Source: Candidatus Cryptobacteroides faecavium (GTDB taxonomy: Bacteria > Bacteroidota > Bacteroidia > Bacteroidales > UBA932). Taken from it: a stretch of DNA of 40,911 nt. The notes beneath the pieces were generated by a model. That model saw only the letters and a list, made by a program, of their open reading frames with translations, was not told where the DNA came from and made no database searches. The position numbers were made by a program, and so were the translations under genes. The DNA lies in the NCBI GenBank assembly GCA_017694995.1, contig JADIMB010000063.1:1-40911 (forward strand). The letters run 5' to 3'. Below, one piece after another: positions 26,807 to 35,624 of this stretch. The first letter of the stretch is position 1, and every line of letters starts with the position of its first letter.

Positions 26807-29782
26807 TTAGAAATCGATGTTGACACCGAATGTCACTGTCTTCACGTTAGGATATGTTCCCCAGTCGATTCCCATGCTGGTCGCACTGGTATACTGGCTC
26901 ATTTCCGGGTCATAGCCGGAGTAGTTGGTGAAGGTGATCATGTTGTCAAGGGTGATATAAGGCTGGATCCTGGCGATATTAGCCTTTTTCAGCTTAGGAT
27001 GCACGATATCATATGACAGGGTGATATTCTTGATTTTCAGGTAAGAACCGTCCTCTACCCAACGAGTGGAAGCACGCAGGTTGTCAAGTTCCCCCGCCTT
27101 AGGGATATCGGTAATCTGACCTGGAACCTTCCAACGTCTGAGGACATCGGTTATCTGGTTTGCTCCGTTATACATTCCGACCATTTCGATTCTTGAAGCA
27201 TTATAGATGTCGTTGCCTATGGAGCTTGTAATAAGGAAGCTGAGGCTGAGGCCTTTCCATGATATCGTATTGGTCATTCCGAATGTAAACCACGGATTCG
27301 CGTTACCGATATACTGCTTGTCGCTGGAGTTGATCTTGCCGTCTCCGTTAAGGTCCTGATAGCGCATCATACCGGTTTCAGGATCGACTCCTTCCGCCTT
27401 GTATCCCCAGAACATTGAAAGAGGCTGGCCTGGAGTCATCCTTACGACATACTCGCTCAGGGCCTCGGATGTCTGGGTATAATAGTAGATTTGCTGCAGA
27501 TCGAGTTTTTCCAGACGGTTGCGGTTCATGGAAATGTTGAAATCGGTAGTCCACCTTACCCCCTTGCGGTCCAGATTCACCGATGAAAGGGCGAATTCGA
27601 GTCCCCAGTTGGACATCTCGCCTTCGTTACGGTAGATGCTCGGATAAGGAGACGGAAGAGGAACGCTCATGAGCAGATCCTTGGTGTATTTGTAGTACCC
27701 GTCGAGAGTGAATGTAAGCCTGTTGTCAAGGATTGCGAAGTCAATACCTACATTGGTCTGTGTGGTGGTCTCCCATGTCAGATCCTTGTTGCCTATGTTC
27801 GACTTGCTGCCCAGAGTAGGCACCGCCTCTTCATATCCTGTCGATGTCCAATCGTAATAGTTGGTGTTGTAGGTCTGGACCCATGCATAGTCTGCAAGAC
27901 CCGCCTGGTTACCCGACTGCCCCCAGCCGGCACGGAGTTTCAGGTCGCTTATCCATGAAATGTCCTTCATCCACGACTCGCCGGAAATACGCCACGCCGC
28001 AGATACCGAAGGGAAGAAGCCCCATCTGTGGCCCGGAGCAAGCTTTGAAGAACCGTCCGCACGGAAGTTGGCCGTGATATAATACCTGCTGTCATAATTG
28101 TAGGAAACTCTGGCGAGATAGGACATGATCGCCCATTTGGCATATCCCTGCGACTGTCCTCTCAGGCCACCCTTGTTACCTCCGTTAAGACCCCAGATGA
28201 CATTGTTGTAATCAGGAGAGAAATAATTTCTGGAACCGCTGAGGTTTTCCCATCTGGAGGTGGTGGCGGAAGTACCTCCCATTGCCTCGAAATTATGGAC
28301 TCCGTTCCATGTGTTGTTGTAAGTCAGGATGTTGTCATATACCATCCTCATATCGTCGCTTCTGGTAGAGGAAGCCTCGCCATGCTGGGTACGGCCATAT
28401 GAAGTATGGATCGGATCCAGGAAAGAATAGTCGTGCACCCACCTGCGGTCCATTGTAACCGTAGACTTGAAATTAAGGTTCTTATGGAACTTGATTGTAG
28501 CATATCCCGTAAGGAGGAGACGGTCGGTCTGGGAGTAGTTGTTCTCCGTTCTGGCCATATTCTCGGCAGGCGTGGTAAGGTTCGCCCCGTAGAAAGTATT
28601 CCAGTACCAGTCCGGATTCTCATCGCTCCATATTTTTGCATAAGTAGGCGTATTGACCACTGAAAGCACCACTCCTGCGCGGTTGGAGCCGGTTCCGGAA
28701 ATGATACCGTTGCTCTTGTAGGAAGAATAGGCGACATTGGCTCCGACGGATATCCACTTGAAGAGGTCAGAGTCCACGCTCGCCTTGATATTGTACCTTC
28801 TGTTGTATGCAACATCAATGACTCCTTTCTCGTCGGTGTAACCGCCTCCTATATAGTAGCGGAGCTTTTCGTTTCCGTTCGATACCGAAATCTGATAGTT
28901 CTGCGTGATACCCGTCGAATAGGTCTCGTCGAACCAGTCTGTTTCGTCCCGCAGTCCGTCAGGAAGCGTCGCACCGCCGATTTCGTCCATAAGATCCTTG
29001 TACTGGGCGACATTAAGGACATCATAGGTCTTGGTTACATTTGAAAGTCCGACATAGGCGCTGAAGTTGATCTGCGGGCCCTGGCTCACCTTTCCCTGCT
29101 TGGTGGTGATGAGTACGACTCCGTTGGCGGCACGCGAACCGTAGATGGCGGCAGAAGAAGCATCCTTCAGGATGGACATACTTTCGATGTCATTCGGAGA
29201 AAGGTATGCGATGGCAGAATTGCCTTCGCCTACAGGGACTCCGTCCACGACATACAGAGGGTCATTGCTGGATGCGATTGAAGACGCACCGCGGATCCTT
29301 ACCGTCATGCCCCCCCCAGGAAGTCCGCTGGTCTGCTGGACCTGGACTCCGGCAACCTTTCCCTGGATGAATCCGGAAGCATCGGAAACCGGACGGAGCT
29401 TCATATCCTCGTTTGAAACCACTGAAACGGCAGTGGTCAGGTCCTGTTTCTTCACGGATCCGTAACCGATGGCGACGACAGCGTCCAGAGCTATGGCCGA
29501 TTCGCTTGAAACCACATCGATGACAGCCCTTCCGTTTACCTGTTCGATGACTGTCTCATAACCTAATGAATTGAATTCGAGAGAAGCCTGAGGGCTTGCT
29601 ACAGTAATGGAATATTCTCCATTCTCGTCAGTGACGACACCGTTTGAAGTGCCTTGTTCCTGCACCGCCATACCGATGACGGGATAGCCGTTCTGGTCTG
29701 TCACTGTACCTTTAACAGAATGTTGCTGTGCAAAGGCGGTAATTCCCAGCAGCAGCAACGCAGCAGTTAAAATTTTCCTCAT
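26807..29782 (-). CDS. SusC/RagA-family TonB-linked outer-membrane transporter
   Basis: 991 aa. A signal peptide (MRKILTAALLLLGITAFAQ) is followed by a carboxypeptidase-regulatory-like domain (about 22-100; VKGTVTDQNGYPVIGM, VVTDENGEYSI). The SusC plug has the signature GYGSVKKQDLTTAVSVV, PLYVVDGVPVGEG, SILKDASSAAIYGSRAANGV and LITTKQGK. The C-terminal barrel ends in PNVKTVTFGVNIDF with terminal Phe. It imports oligosaccharides released by GH30 in a TonB-dependent way. It heads the polysaccharide locus; the 336-bp gap before the divergent ferredoxin gene holds its promoter. Confidence 0.96.
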   Translation of the reverse strand: MRKILTAALLLLGITAFAQQHSVKGTVTDQNGYPVIGMAVQEQGTSNGVVTDENGEYSITVASPQASLEFNSLGYETVIEQVNGRAVIDVVSSESAIALDAVVAIGYGSVKKQDLTTAVSVVSNEDMKLRPVSDASGFIQGKVAGVQVQQTSGLPGGGMTVRIRGASSIASSNDPLYVVDGVPVGEGNSAIAYLSPNDIESMSILKDASSAAIYGSRAANGVVLITTKQGKVSQGPQINFSAYVGLSNVTKTYDVLNVAQYKDLMDEIGGATLPDGLRDETDWFDETYSTGITQNYQISVSNGNEKLRYYIGGGYTDEKGVIDVAYNRRYNIKASVDSDLFKWISVGANVAYSSYKSNGIISGTGSNRAGVVLSVVNTPTYAKIWSDENPDWYWNTFYGANLTTPAENMARTENNYSQTDRLLLTGYATIKFHKNLNFKSTVTMDRRWVHDYSFLDPIHTSYGRTQHGEASSTRSDDMRMVYDNILTYNNTWNGVHNFEAMGGTSATTSRWENLSGSRNYFSPDYNNVIWGLNGGNKGGLRGQSQGYAKWAIMSYLARVSYNYDSRYYITANFRADGSSKLAPGHRWGFFPSVSAAWRISGESWMKDISWISDLKLRAGWGQSGNQAGLADYAWVQTYNTNYYDWTSTGYEEAVPTLGSKSNIGNKDLTWETTTQTNVGIDFAILDNRLTFTLDGYYKYTKDLLMSVPLPSPYPSIYRNEGEMSNWGLEFALSSVNLDRKGVRWTTDFNISMNRNRLEKLDLQQIYYYTQTSEALSEYVVRMTPGQPLSMFWGYKAEGVDPETGMMRYQDLNGDGKINSSDKQYIGNANPWFTFGMTNTISWKGLSLSFLITSSIGNDIYNASRIEMVGMYNGANQITDVLRRWKVPGQITDIPKAGELDNLRASTRWVEDGSYLKIKNITLSYDIVHPKLKKANIARIQPYITLDNMITFTNYSGYDPEMSQYTSATSMGIDWGTYPNVKTVTFGVNIDF

Positions 29783-29862
29783 ACAGCTGATAATTAGTTA
29801 GTGTTAAATTGTTTTATATGGTTTTGGGTTAAAATAGTTCACCCGGACTGCCATATCAAATA

Positions 29863-29902
29863 CAAAATTAAAGAATCGGCGAATCTCCGGATAGCCTCCG
29901 GA
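29863..29902 (-). promoter_or_regulatory. Putative susC promoter and direct-repeat operator
   Basis: The minus strand reads TAATTTTG (29863-29870), a perfect -7 box about 80 bp before the SusC ATG. Upstream, over the expected -33 region and lacking a TTTG, are two copies of CTCCGGA (29885-29891 and 29896-29902) spaced 11 bp apart, about one helical turn. A weak -33 with helical-phase repeats suggests an activated promoter. The locus regulator is the natural candidate, though this is inference. Confidence 0.45.
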
Positions 29903-29933
29903 AGCCCCATACAGACAATAAGTGGACAAACAA

Positions 29934-29943
29934 TGACCGGTCA
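29934..29943. promoter_or_regulatory. TGACCGGTCA palindrome in the 336-bp divergent gap
   Basis: A perfect 10-bp palindrome near the middle of 29783-30118, the gap between susC and the ferredoxin gene. Two direct AAGTGGAC repeats flank it (29920-29927 and 29998-30005). The 65-aa ORF across this gap has no recognisable protein features. Nothing else was seen here apart from the two promoters. Confidence 0.3.
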
Positions 29944-30069
29944 AAATATCAATCCGCTATCAATCAGCGATATGATTAACTGTCTGCCTAACAAATAAAG
30001 TGGACGGAAAAACAGTAATCAGGGTATTTTTCCTTTAAACTTATATACAGGAATAATGATTTTTTGTAG

Positions 30070-30077
30070 TAATTTTG
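30070..30077 (+). promoter_or_regulatory. Promoter -7 box for the ferredoxin/aldo-keto reductase pair
   Basis: TAATTTTG, a perfect TAnnTTTG on the plus strand, 41 bp before the ATG at 30119. No convincing -33 TTTG at the usual distance. A weak AATGATT/AATCATT inverted repeat flanks it. Confidence 0.5.
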
Positions 30078-30118
30078 CCCGTGGTATCGGATAATCATTC
30101 TATAAAAGGTCTGACTAT

Positions 30119-31693
30119 ATGCTGAAAAAACTCAGGGTGACCCTTGCCGCCATATTCTTCATTTGCATAACACTGCTCTTCCTTGATTTCACGGGGACAC
30201 TGCACGCATGGCTGGGATGGATGGCGAAAATACAGTTCATTCCCGCCGTCCTCGCACTAAATCTGGCGGTCATCGTGCTGCTGGTTCTTCTGACGCTGGT
30301 TCTCGGCAGGGTGTACTGCTCTGTCATCTGCCCGCTCGGAATTTTCCAGGACATAGTTTCCTGGATCAACGGAAAGCGCGGGAAGAAACAGAAGAACAGG
30401 TTTTCATATTCCCCTGCGAAATCATGGCTACGGTACACGTTCCTGGCCATTTTCATCGTGGCTCTGGCGGCCGGCATAGGGTCTCTGGCAGCGCTTCTTG
30501 ACCCTTACGCCTCATACGGGCGCATCGCAAGCAACCTGTTCGCCCCCCTCTGGCAGCTGGGGAACAACTTTCTGGCTTGGATAGCCGAAAGGGTGGACAG
30601 CTATGCGTTCTACAGCACGGACGTATGGGTGAAGAGCCTCCCGACATTCATCATAGCCGCTGTCACCTTTATTATAATAGCGGTACTCGCATGGCGCGGA
30701 GGCAGGACATACTGCAACACGGTATGCCCTGTAGGCACAGTTCTGGGGTTCCTCTCCCGCTTCGCCATGTTCCGCCCTGTAATCAATGCGGACAAATGCC
30801 GCAGCTGCAGCCTGTGCTCGCGCGGATGCAAGGCATCATGCATCGACTATAAGAACCACAGCATAGACTACAGCCGCTGCGTGGACTGCATGGACTGCAT
30901 AGGCACATGCCGGGACGGGGCGATAAGCTACAGGTTCGCCTACGGGAAAAGGCATAAGGCCGGCACAGGTCCGGACGGAGGGGACGGGGCGCAGGACGGG
31001 AAAGCCTCTGCAGACGGCGGCGCATCCCGCAGGGCGTTCCTCGCATCGGCCGTGATGGCGGCATCGGCAGCGACCATCAAGGCCCAGGAGATGAAGCTTG
31101 ACGGCGGGCTTGCGGAGATACAGGACAAGAAAATACCTGAAAGGGCCACGCGGATAGTCCCGGCAGGAGCGCTAGGCATAAGCCATTTCGCCCAGCACTG
31201 CACAGCCTGCCAGCTCTGCGTGTCAGTATGCCCGAGCCAAGTGCTCAGGCCGTCCACATCGCTGCTGACACTCATGCAGCCGGAGATGTCATACGAGAGG
31301 GGATACTGCCGGCCGGAGTGCACGAAATGCTCGGACGTATGTCCTGCAGGGGCCATTTCACCGGTGACAAGAGAGGAGAAATCATCCGTCCAGATAGGCC
31401 ACGCTGTGGTCATCCGTGAAAACTGCATAGTGAACACCGACGGGGTGAGCTGCGGGAACTGCGCAAGGCACTGCCCGAGCGGGGCCATCTCGATGGTCCC
31501 TGCCAGCCCGCACGGCCAGGATGATGGCAGGGACAACGGCAAAGGCAGGCAGCACAGGCACGGCCGGGAACTCCGGATACCTGTGGTGGACGTGGAAAGG
31601 TGCATCGGATGCGGAGCCTGCGAATATCTCTGCCCGGCCCGTCCGTTCAGCGCAATCTATGTGGAAGGACACCAGATACATAAAACAATATAA
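30119..31693 (+). CDS. Fused NapH/NapG-like membrane polyferredoxin
   Basis: 524 aa. The N-terminal half is NapH-like: membrane helices at about 5-24, 40-62, 106-127 and 174-192, and two conserved CxxxCPxG loops (VYCSVICPLG and TYCNTVCPVG). Ferredoxin clusters follow at about 227-264 (CRSCSLCSRGC and CVDCMDCIGTC). A linker then carries a twin-arginine-like segment SRRAFLASAVMAASAA (about 303-318), as in NapG. Four further Cys groups follow, including CTACQLCVSVCP, CTKCSDVCP, CGNCARHCP and CIGCGACEYLCP. It looks like quinol-side and extracytoplasmic iron-sulfur subunits joined in one chain, passing electrons between the quinone pool and a periplasmic partner, perhaps the next gene. The partner and direction are inferred. 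Confidence 0.82.
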   Translation: MLKKLRVTLAAIFFICITLLFLDFTGTLHAWLGWMAKIQFIPAVLALNLAVIVLLVLLTLVLGRVYCSVICPLGIFQDIVSWINGKRGKKQKNRFSYSPAKSWLRYTFLAIFIVALAAGIGSLAALLDPYASYGRIASNLFAPLWQLGNNFLAWIAERVDSYAFYSTDVWVKSLPTFIIAAVTFIIIAVLAWRGGRTYCNTVCPVGTVLGFLSRFAMFRPVINADKCRSCSLCSRGCKASCIDYKNHSIDYSRCVDCMDCIGTCRDGAISYRFAYGKRHKAGTGPDGGDGAQDGKASADGGASRRAFLASAVMAASAATIKAQEMKLDGGLAEIQDKKIPERATRIVPAGALGISHFAQHCTACQLCVSVCPSQVLRPSTSLLTLMQPEMSYERGYCRPECTKCSDVCPAGAISPVTREEKSSVQIGHAVVIRENCIVNTDGVSCGNCARHCPSGAISMVPASPHGQDDGRDNGKGRQHRHGRELRIPVVDVERCIGCGACEYLCPARPFSAIYVEGHQIHKTI

Positions 31694-31734
31694 TCCGGCC
31701 GTGCTGTCCGGACATGACAAAGACCAGAACGCAT

Positions 31735-33093
31735 ATGGACAACAATAAGAACTACACCCGCAGGGATTTCCTGAAAATAGCCGGCTCCGCGGCTTTCGGC
31801 GCAGCAGCTGCGGGATGCTCCGCCGCAGGAGACAAGAGCGCAGCATCTGCGGCCCCGTCCGGAGAAATGACATACCGCACCAACCCCGGCAACGGGGACA
31901 AGGTATCCCTGCTCGGATACGGCTGCATGAGATGGCCGATGAAAAAAGACAGCGAAGGGAAGGATGTCATAGACCAGGAGACGGTAAACGGCCTGATAGA
32001 CCATGCACTGGAGCACGGGGTGAACTATTTTGACACCTCCCCGGTATATGTCCAGGGACAGTCCGAAAAGGCTACGGCCATTGCCCTGAACAGGCATCCC
32101 CGCAATTCCTACTATCTGGCCACCAAGCTCTCCAACTTCAGCAACTGGACCCGTGAGAACTCCATCCTCATGTACCGCAAGTCCTTCGAGAACATGCAGA
32201 CAGACTATTTCGACTACTATCTGCTGCACTCCATCGGGAACGGCGGCACGAGGATGTTCGAGGAAAGGTACTTCGACAACGGGATGGCGGATTTCCTCAT
32301 GAAAGAGCGCGAGGCCGGCCGCATACGCAACCTGGGCTTCTCTTTCCACGGGACGCAGGAGACGTTCGACTACGCCATCAGCCTGCATGACAAGGTCCAC
32401 TGGGATTTCGTCCAGATCCAGCTCAACTACGTGGACTGGAGGCACGCCTCAGGGAACAATGTCAATGCGGAATATCTCTACGCAGAGCTGGAGAAGCGGG
32501 GTATCCCGGCCGTAATCATGGAGCCTCTGCTCGGAGGCCGCCTTTCAAAGGTGCCGCAGCATGTGGCGGACAGGCTTCTGGAGCGCAATCCTGACGGCAG
32601 CGTGGCCTCATGGGCGTTCAGATTTGCGGGCACGCCGCAGGGAGTGCTGACCGTACTGAGCGGGATGACCTACATGGAGCACCTTGTGGACAACCTCAAG
32701 ACATACTCCCCTCTGGTGCCTCTGCAGAAGGATGAACTTGATTTCCTGGAAGAGACGGCCCAGCTGATGATGACATATCCTACTGTCCCTTGCAACGACT
32801 GCAAATACTGTATGCCCTGCCCGTACGGCATAGACATCCCTGCCATCCTGCTGCACTACAACAAATGCGTGAACGAGGGCAATGTGGCCGGCAGCCGCGA
32901 ATCGGAGAACTACCGCAAGGCCCGCAGGGCGTACCTGGTCAGCTATGACCGTGCAGTGCCGGCGCTCCGCCAGGCGGACCACTGCACAGGATGCAGGCAG
33001 TGCGTGGAACACTGCCCGCAAAGCATAGACATCCCGCGCGAGCTGCACAAAATCGACAGATACATAGAAAGCCTCAGGCAGGACACCCTGTAG
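31735..33093 (+). CDS. Tat-exported lipoprotein aldo/keto reductase with C-terminal ferredoxin domain
   Basis: About 452 aa from Met8 of the ORF (which opens at 31714). The N-terminus shows a twin-arginine signal (YTRRDFLKIAGSAAFGAAAA) ending in lipobox-like AAGC, so the protein is probably exported folded and lipid-anchored. The aldo/keto reductase barrel keeps the catalytic set: Asp and Tyr in YFDTSPVY, Lys in LATKLS and His in LLHSI. The C-terminus has two 4Fe-4S motifs, CNDCKYCMPCP and CTGCRQCVEHCP. Export of a barrel normally driven by cytoplasmic NAD(P)H, with two clusters and a membrane polyferredoxin 41 bp upstream, suggests it takes electrons from the membrane. The substrate is unknown. 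Confidence 0.83.
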   Translation: MDNNKNYTRRDFLKIAGSAAFGAAAAGCSAAGDKSAASAAPSGEMTYRTNPGNGDKVSLLGYGCMRWPMKKDSEGKDVIDQETVNGLIDHALEHGVNYFDTSPVYVQGQSEKATAIALNRHPRNSYYLATKLSNFSNWTRENSILMYRKSFENMQTDYFDYYLLHSIGNGGTRMFEERYFDNGMADFLMKEREAGRIRNLGFSFHGTQETFDYAISLHDKVHWDFVQIQLNYVDWRHASGNNVNAEYLYAELEKRGIPAVIMEPLLGGRLSKVPQHVADRLLERNPDGSVASWAFRFAGTPQGVLTVLSGMTYMEHLVDNLKTYSPLVPLQKDELDFLEETAQLMMTYPTVPCNDCKYCMPCPYGIDIPAILLHYNKCVNEGNVAGSRESENYRKARRAYLVSYDRAVPALRQADHCTGCRQCVEHCPQSIDIPRELHKIDRYIESLRQDTL

Positions 33094-33113
33094 GGGAGGT
33101 GCTGCCTGAGGCT
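33070..33113 (+). terminator. Hairpin spanning the aldo/keto reductase stop codon
   Basis: AGCCTCAGGCAG (33070-33081) pairs perfectly with CTGCCTGAGGCT (33102-33113), a 12-bp stem with a 20-nt loop holding the stop codon. It lies between convergent genes and could end transcription from both sides. The following T-run is poor on either strand, so it may instead stop RNA decay. Confidence 0.6.
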
Positions 33114-33139
33114 ATGTTCAAAATATAAGGGACTGTGTA

Positions 33140-34108
33140 CTATCTGGTACGTCTGACGGTATGCAGTACCTTGCCGTCCCTGTCAAGCATGTAAAGGTCC
33201 AGCTCGTGCTCATCCGCGGTGATAAGGGAGTAGCCTGACTTGTTGCTGCAGAATACTGTACCGTCCACCGGCTGCACATCCTGGCGGCTGAGAGATCCGG
33301 AAGTGTTCACCACATAGTCTATGTCGCAGCCGTCCTTGCGGATATGCTGGCCGGTGTGGATGTGGCCGCAGAGGTACATGTCCACATTGCCGTATTTCCG
33401 CAGGACAGGGTCAAGCCGCTGCTGGAGATCAGCCCTCTCGCTCTCGCTCTTGTCCGTATATGCATACACAGGATGATGGCCCACCACGAGCACCCAGTCC
33501 TCGTCAGCCCCTGAGAGGACATTGTCCAGCCATGCGAGCTGCCCTGAGTAGTCTGACTTGGAGGCATCCGCATACTTGCCAGTATCTTCACGGTATTTGT
33601 CTATCATAGGGGTGGTGTCGAGCATGACTATGCGCACGGTCACGCCGTCCTCTTCCTTGACGAAAGTATAGTACTTGGCAGGCATCTCCCAGCGGGCACT
33701 CACACCGGAGTATTCCACGACAGCGTCAGTGTTGCTCCTGTACTCATGGTTCCCGCAGACGGGATACCATGGAATCATGAGGTCCGGATGGCTGTAGATT
33801 AGCTCGTAATTGGTCATCCAGAGCGGGTCGGAGACGCTCTGTACACCCTCGAAATGATGCACATCCCCGGCCGCCACGACAAATTCAATGTCTATGGTCT
33901 CAGCCATGAGGCCCATAGTCTCCGCTATGGGCTTCTGGTCATAGTAGCCGTTGCGTCCCAGGTCGTTTGCCAGATAGAAGTTCAGCGGTTTTTCCAGGGC
34001 CTTCCACTCGGCGGTATAGTCCGGGCGGGAAGGGGTACTATTGGACGGGCCGCATGAGGCGACTGCCAGGGCAGCGGCAAGAAAGGTTATGAGATATCTT
34101 TTATGCAT
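33140..34108 (-). CDS. Calcineurin-like metallophosphoesterase lipoprotein
   Basis: 322 aa. The leader MHKRYLITFLAAALAVASC ends at lipobox Cys19. The dinuclear-metal motifs of the purple-acid-phosphatase/calcineurin-like fold are present: YLANDLGRNG (Asp), AAGDVHHF (GD), CGNHEYR (GNHE), VVGHHPVYAY (GHH) and LCGHIHTGQH (GHxH). It is an exported phosphoesterase, probably a tartrate-resistant-acid-phosphatase type, anchored to the outer or inner membrane. It is 28 bp after the beta-helix gene, last in the TonB-receptor operon, and likely frees phosphate from a substrate handled by that system. Confidence 0.87.
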   Translation of the reverse strand: MHKRYLITFLAAALAVASCGPSNSTPSRPDYTAEWKALEKPLNFYLANDLGRNGYYDQKPIAETMGLMAETIDIEFVVAAGDVHHFEGVQSVSDPLWMTNYELIYSHPDLMIPWYPVCGNHEYRSNTDAVVEYSGVSARWEMPAKYYTFVKEEDGVTVRIVMLDTTPMIDKYREDTGKYADASKSDYSGQLAWLDNVLSGADEDWVLVVGHHPVYAYTDKSESERADLQQRLDPVLRKYGNVDMYLCGHIHTGQHIRKDGCDIDYVVNTSGSLSRQDVQPVDGTVFCSNKSGYSLITADEHELDLYMLDRDGKVLHTVRRTR

Positions 34109-34136
34109 TTTCCTTTATTAATTGGGGTTTGACAGT

Positions 34137-35567
34137 TTATTCCACACCGCAGGCACCGAAATGGTTCTGCACGGCAGGGGAAGTGTAAGTGGTGCCGTTC
34201 ACTGACAGGCCGGAGGCTGCGAAGAGAGGGGCCCTGTCGCCTGCGGTGTAAGCTCCTTCAAGAGCAGGAGAGCCGGAAGCGAGATGGAAATCCCATGAGT
34301 CGTCCCATGAATAGAGAGACGGGTCCACATCCAGGTCATAGTTGACGAACATCGGGTCAAGCTCCTCCGCCTGCTCTGCATCAAGGGCCATGATACTGTG
34401 GGTATCGACATATTCCACATCGTATTCCTCATGATTGAAAGCATATCCCTGGTAAGGGTAAGTGACACCGGAGTATGTGAGTATGTCCCCGTCATCCTCA
34501 TATTCACCTGACCATACAATCGAGCTGGCCGCGGTACCGGAAGCGTAGTAGTTGTAGTCTATCATGGAGTTTGTCCTGTCATATCCGCCGTCCGGGTCGC
34601 CGAGCTGGTCAAGAGCAGGAGTGATAGCGCGGAACTTGCAGTTCACAAGAAGGTTGTTGAATACGCTCACACGGGCGTTCTCCTCGACATAGACACTTCC
34701 GCCCTTCTCCCCGTCACGTCTCCAGCCGGAGCCGATGATGGTGTTGTTATAAGCCTGGATGAGAGCCTGGCCGCGCACCTCGCTCTGGTCGGAGCTGGAG
34801 AGCTTCAGACCGTTGGTGTTGGGGCTGAACATGATGTTGCCGGCCACATCCACCTTGCATCCGGACTTCACGTTCACAGCCTCCGCGCCGTCATAGCCGT
34901 TGGCGCTGAAGACATTGTTCGCGATGATCGCATTCCCGCCCATCATGTAGATCCCGTCGGACCAGCCGTTGCGAATGATGCTGTTGGTGATGACATAACG
35001 GCCGTCTACGTTGTTGGTGGTAATCTGCGGATATGCGTCATCTCCCGCCGTGTAATAGCCGTTCTCGGCAGCCGGGGACCCCTCGATCACCTGTCCGCCT
35101 GTATATTCTATTATAGTATGGTCGATGAGCATCTCCTCACATGTGGCCCCTGCCACGATACCGCCCCAGAGGCCGGCGAAAGTATTCTCATAGGTCCTCT
35201 TGTCCTCGGCCACGGTAAGACGGACCGGGTTCTCGGAAGTCCCGAGACAATAAAGGTTGCCGTCCACGGTAAATTCTATGGCGACATGGTTCACACCCAC
35301 TCCGGCGTCACTGAAGATGACCGTGACACCTTCTTCGATAGTGAGGCTCTCCCCTTCCGGGACAGTGATATGCCCGGTCACATTGACAGTGGAGCCGGCT
35401 TCCCATACTCCGGACACGTCGCCGGAGACTCCTTCATCGGTCCCGTTGCCGGGAGTCTCTCCGCCTTCTTCAGTCTGGTCGTTACCAGGGGTTTCCGGTG
35501 TTGTCTCTGAACAGGCAGCGAAAATGGACGCTGCCAGCATAATCATTAGGATGTTTTTGAGTTTCAT
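34137..35567 (-). CDS. Right-handed parallel beta-helix lipoprotein
   Basis: 476 aa. The leader MKLKNILMIMLAASIFAAC ends at lipobox Cys19. A low-complexity Thr/Gly/Glu/Pro linker (about 20-50) follows, then short repeating strands typical of a right-handed beta-helix (for example NSIIRNGWSDGIYMMGGNAI, NNVFSANGYDGAEAV, YNNTIIGSG, NNLLVNCKFRAI). The C-terminus contains DPMFVNYDLDVDP and HLASGSPALEGAY, common in parallel beta-helix surface proteins. No catalytic residues of pectate lyases or other known lyases are recognised. It lies where a SusD would lie next to a TonB receptor, so it may bind the ligand at the surface. Function otherwise unknown. Confidence 0.75.
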   Translation of the reverse strand: MKLKNILMIMLAASIFAACSETTPETPGNDQTEEGGETPGNGTDEGVSGDVSGVWEAGSTVNVTGHITVPEGESLTIEEGVTVIFSDAGVGVNHVAIEFTVDGNLYCLGTSENPVRLTVAEDKRTYENTFAGLWGGIVAGATCEEMLIDHTIIEYTGGQVIEGSPAAENGYYTAGDDAYPQITTNNVDGRYVITNSIIRNGWSDGIYMMGGNAIIANNVFSANGYDGAEAVNVKSGCKVDVAGNIMFSPNTNGLKLSSSDQSEVRGQALIQAYNNTIIGSGWRRDGEKGGSVYVEENARVSVFNNLLVNCKFRAITPALDQLGDPDGGYDRTNSMIDYNYYASGTAASSIVWSGEYEDDGDILTYSGVTYPYQGYAFNHEEYDVEYVDTHSIMALDAEQAEELDPMFVNYDLDVDPSLYSWDDSWDFHLASGSPALEGAYTAGDRAPLFAASGLSVNGTTYTSPAVQNHFGACGVE

Positions 35568-35624
35568 GTTGTTATGTTTTAAATGTCAATTTTATCCTTG
35601 TTTAATGCAGATGCCGTCCCCGGG

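Noticed and set aside
29801-29998. 65-aa ORF in the susC/ferredoxin gap
   Set aside because: No recognisable domain or leader. It overlaps the predicted susC promoter and direct repeats and is on the strand opposite to it.
29882-30118. Riboswitch or small RNA gene in the divergent gap
   Set aside because: Apart from a short palindrome and direct repeats no extended conserved-looking structure was seen, so no RNA was called.
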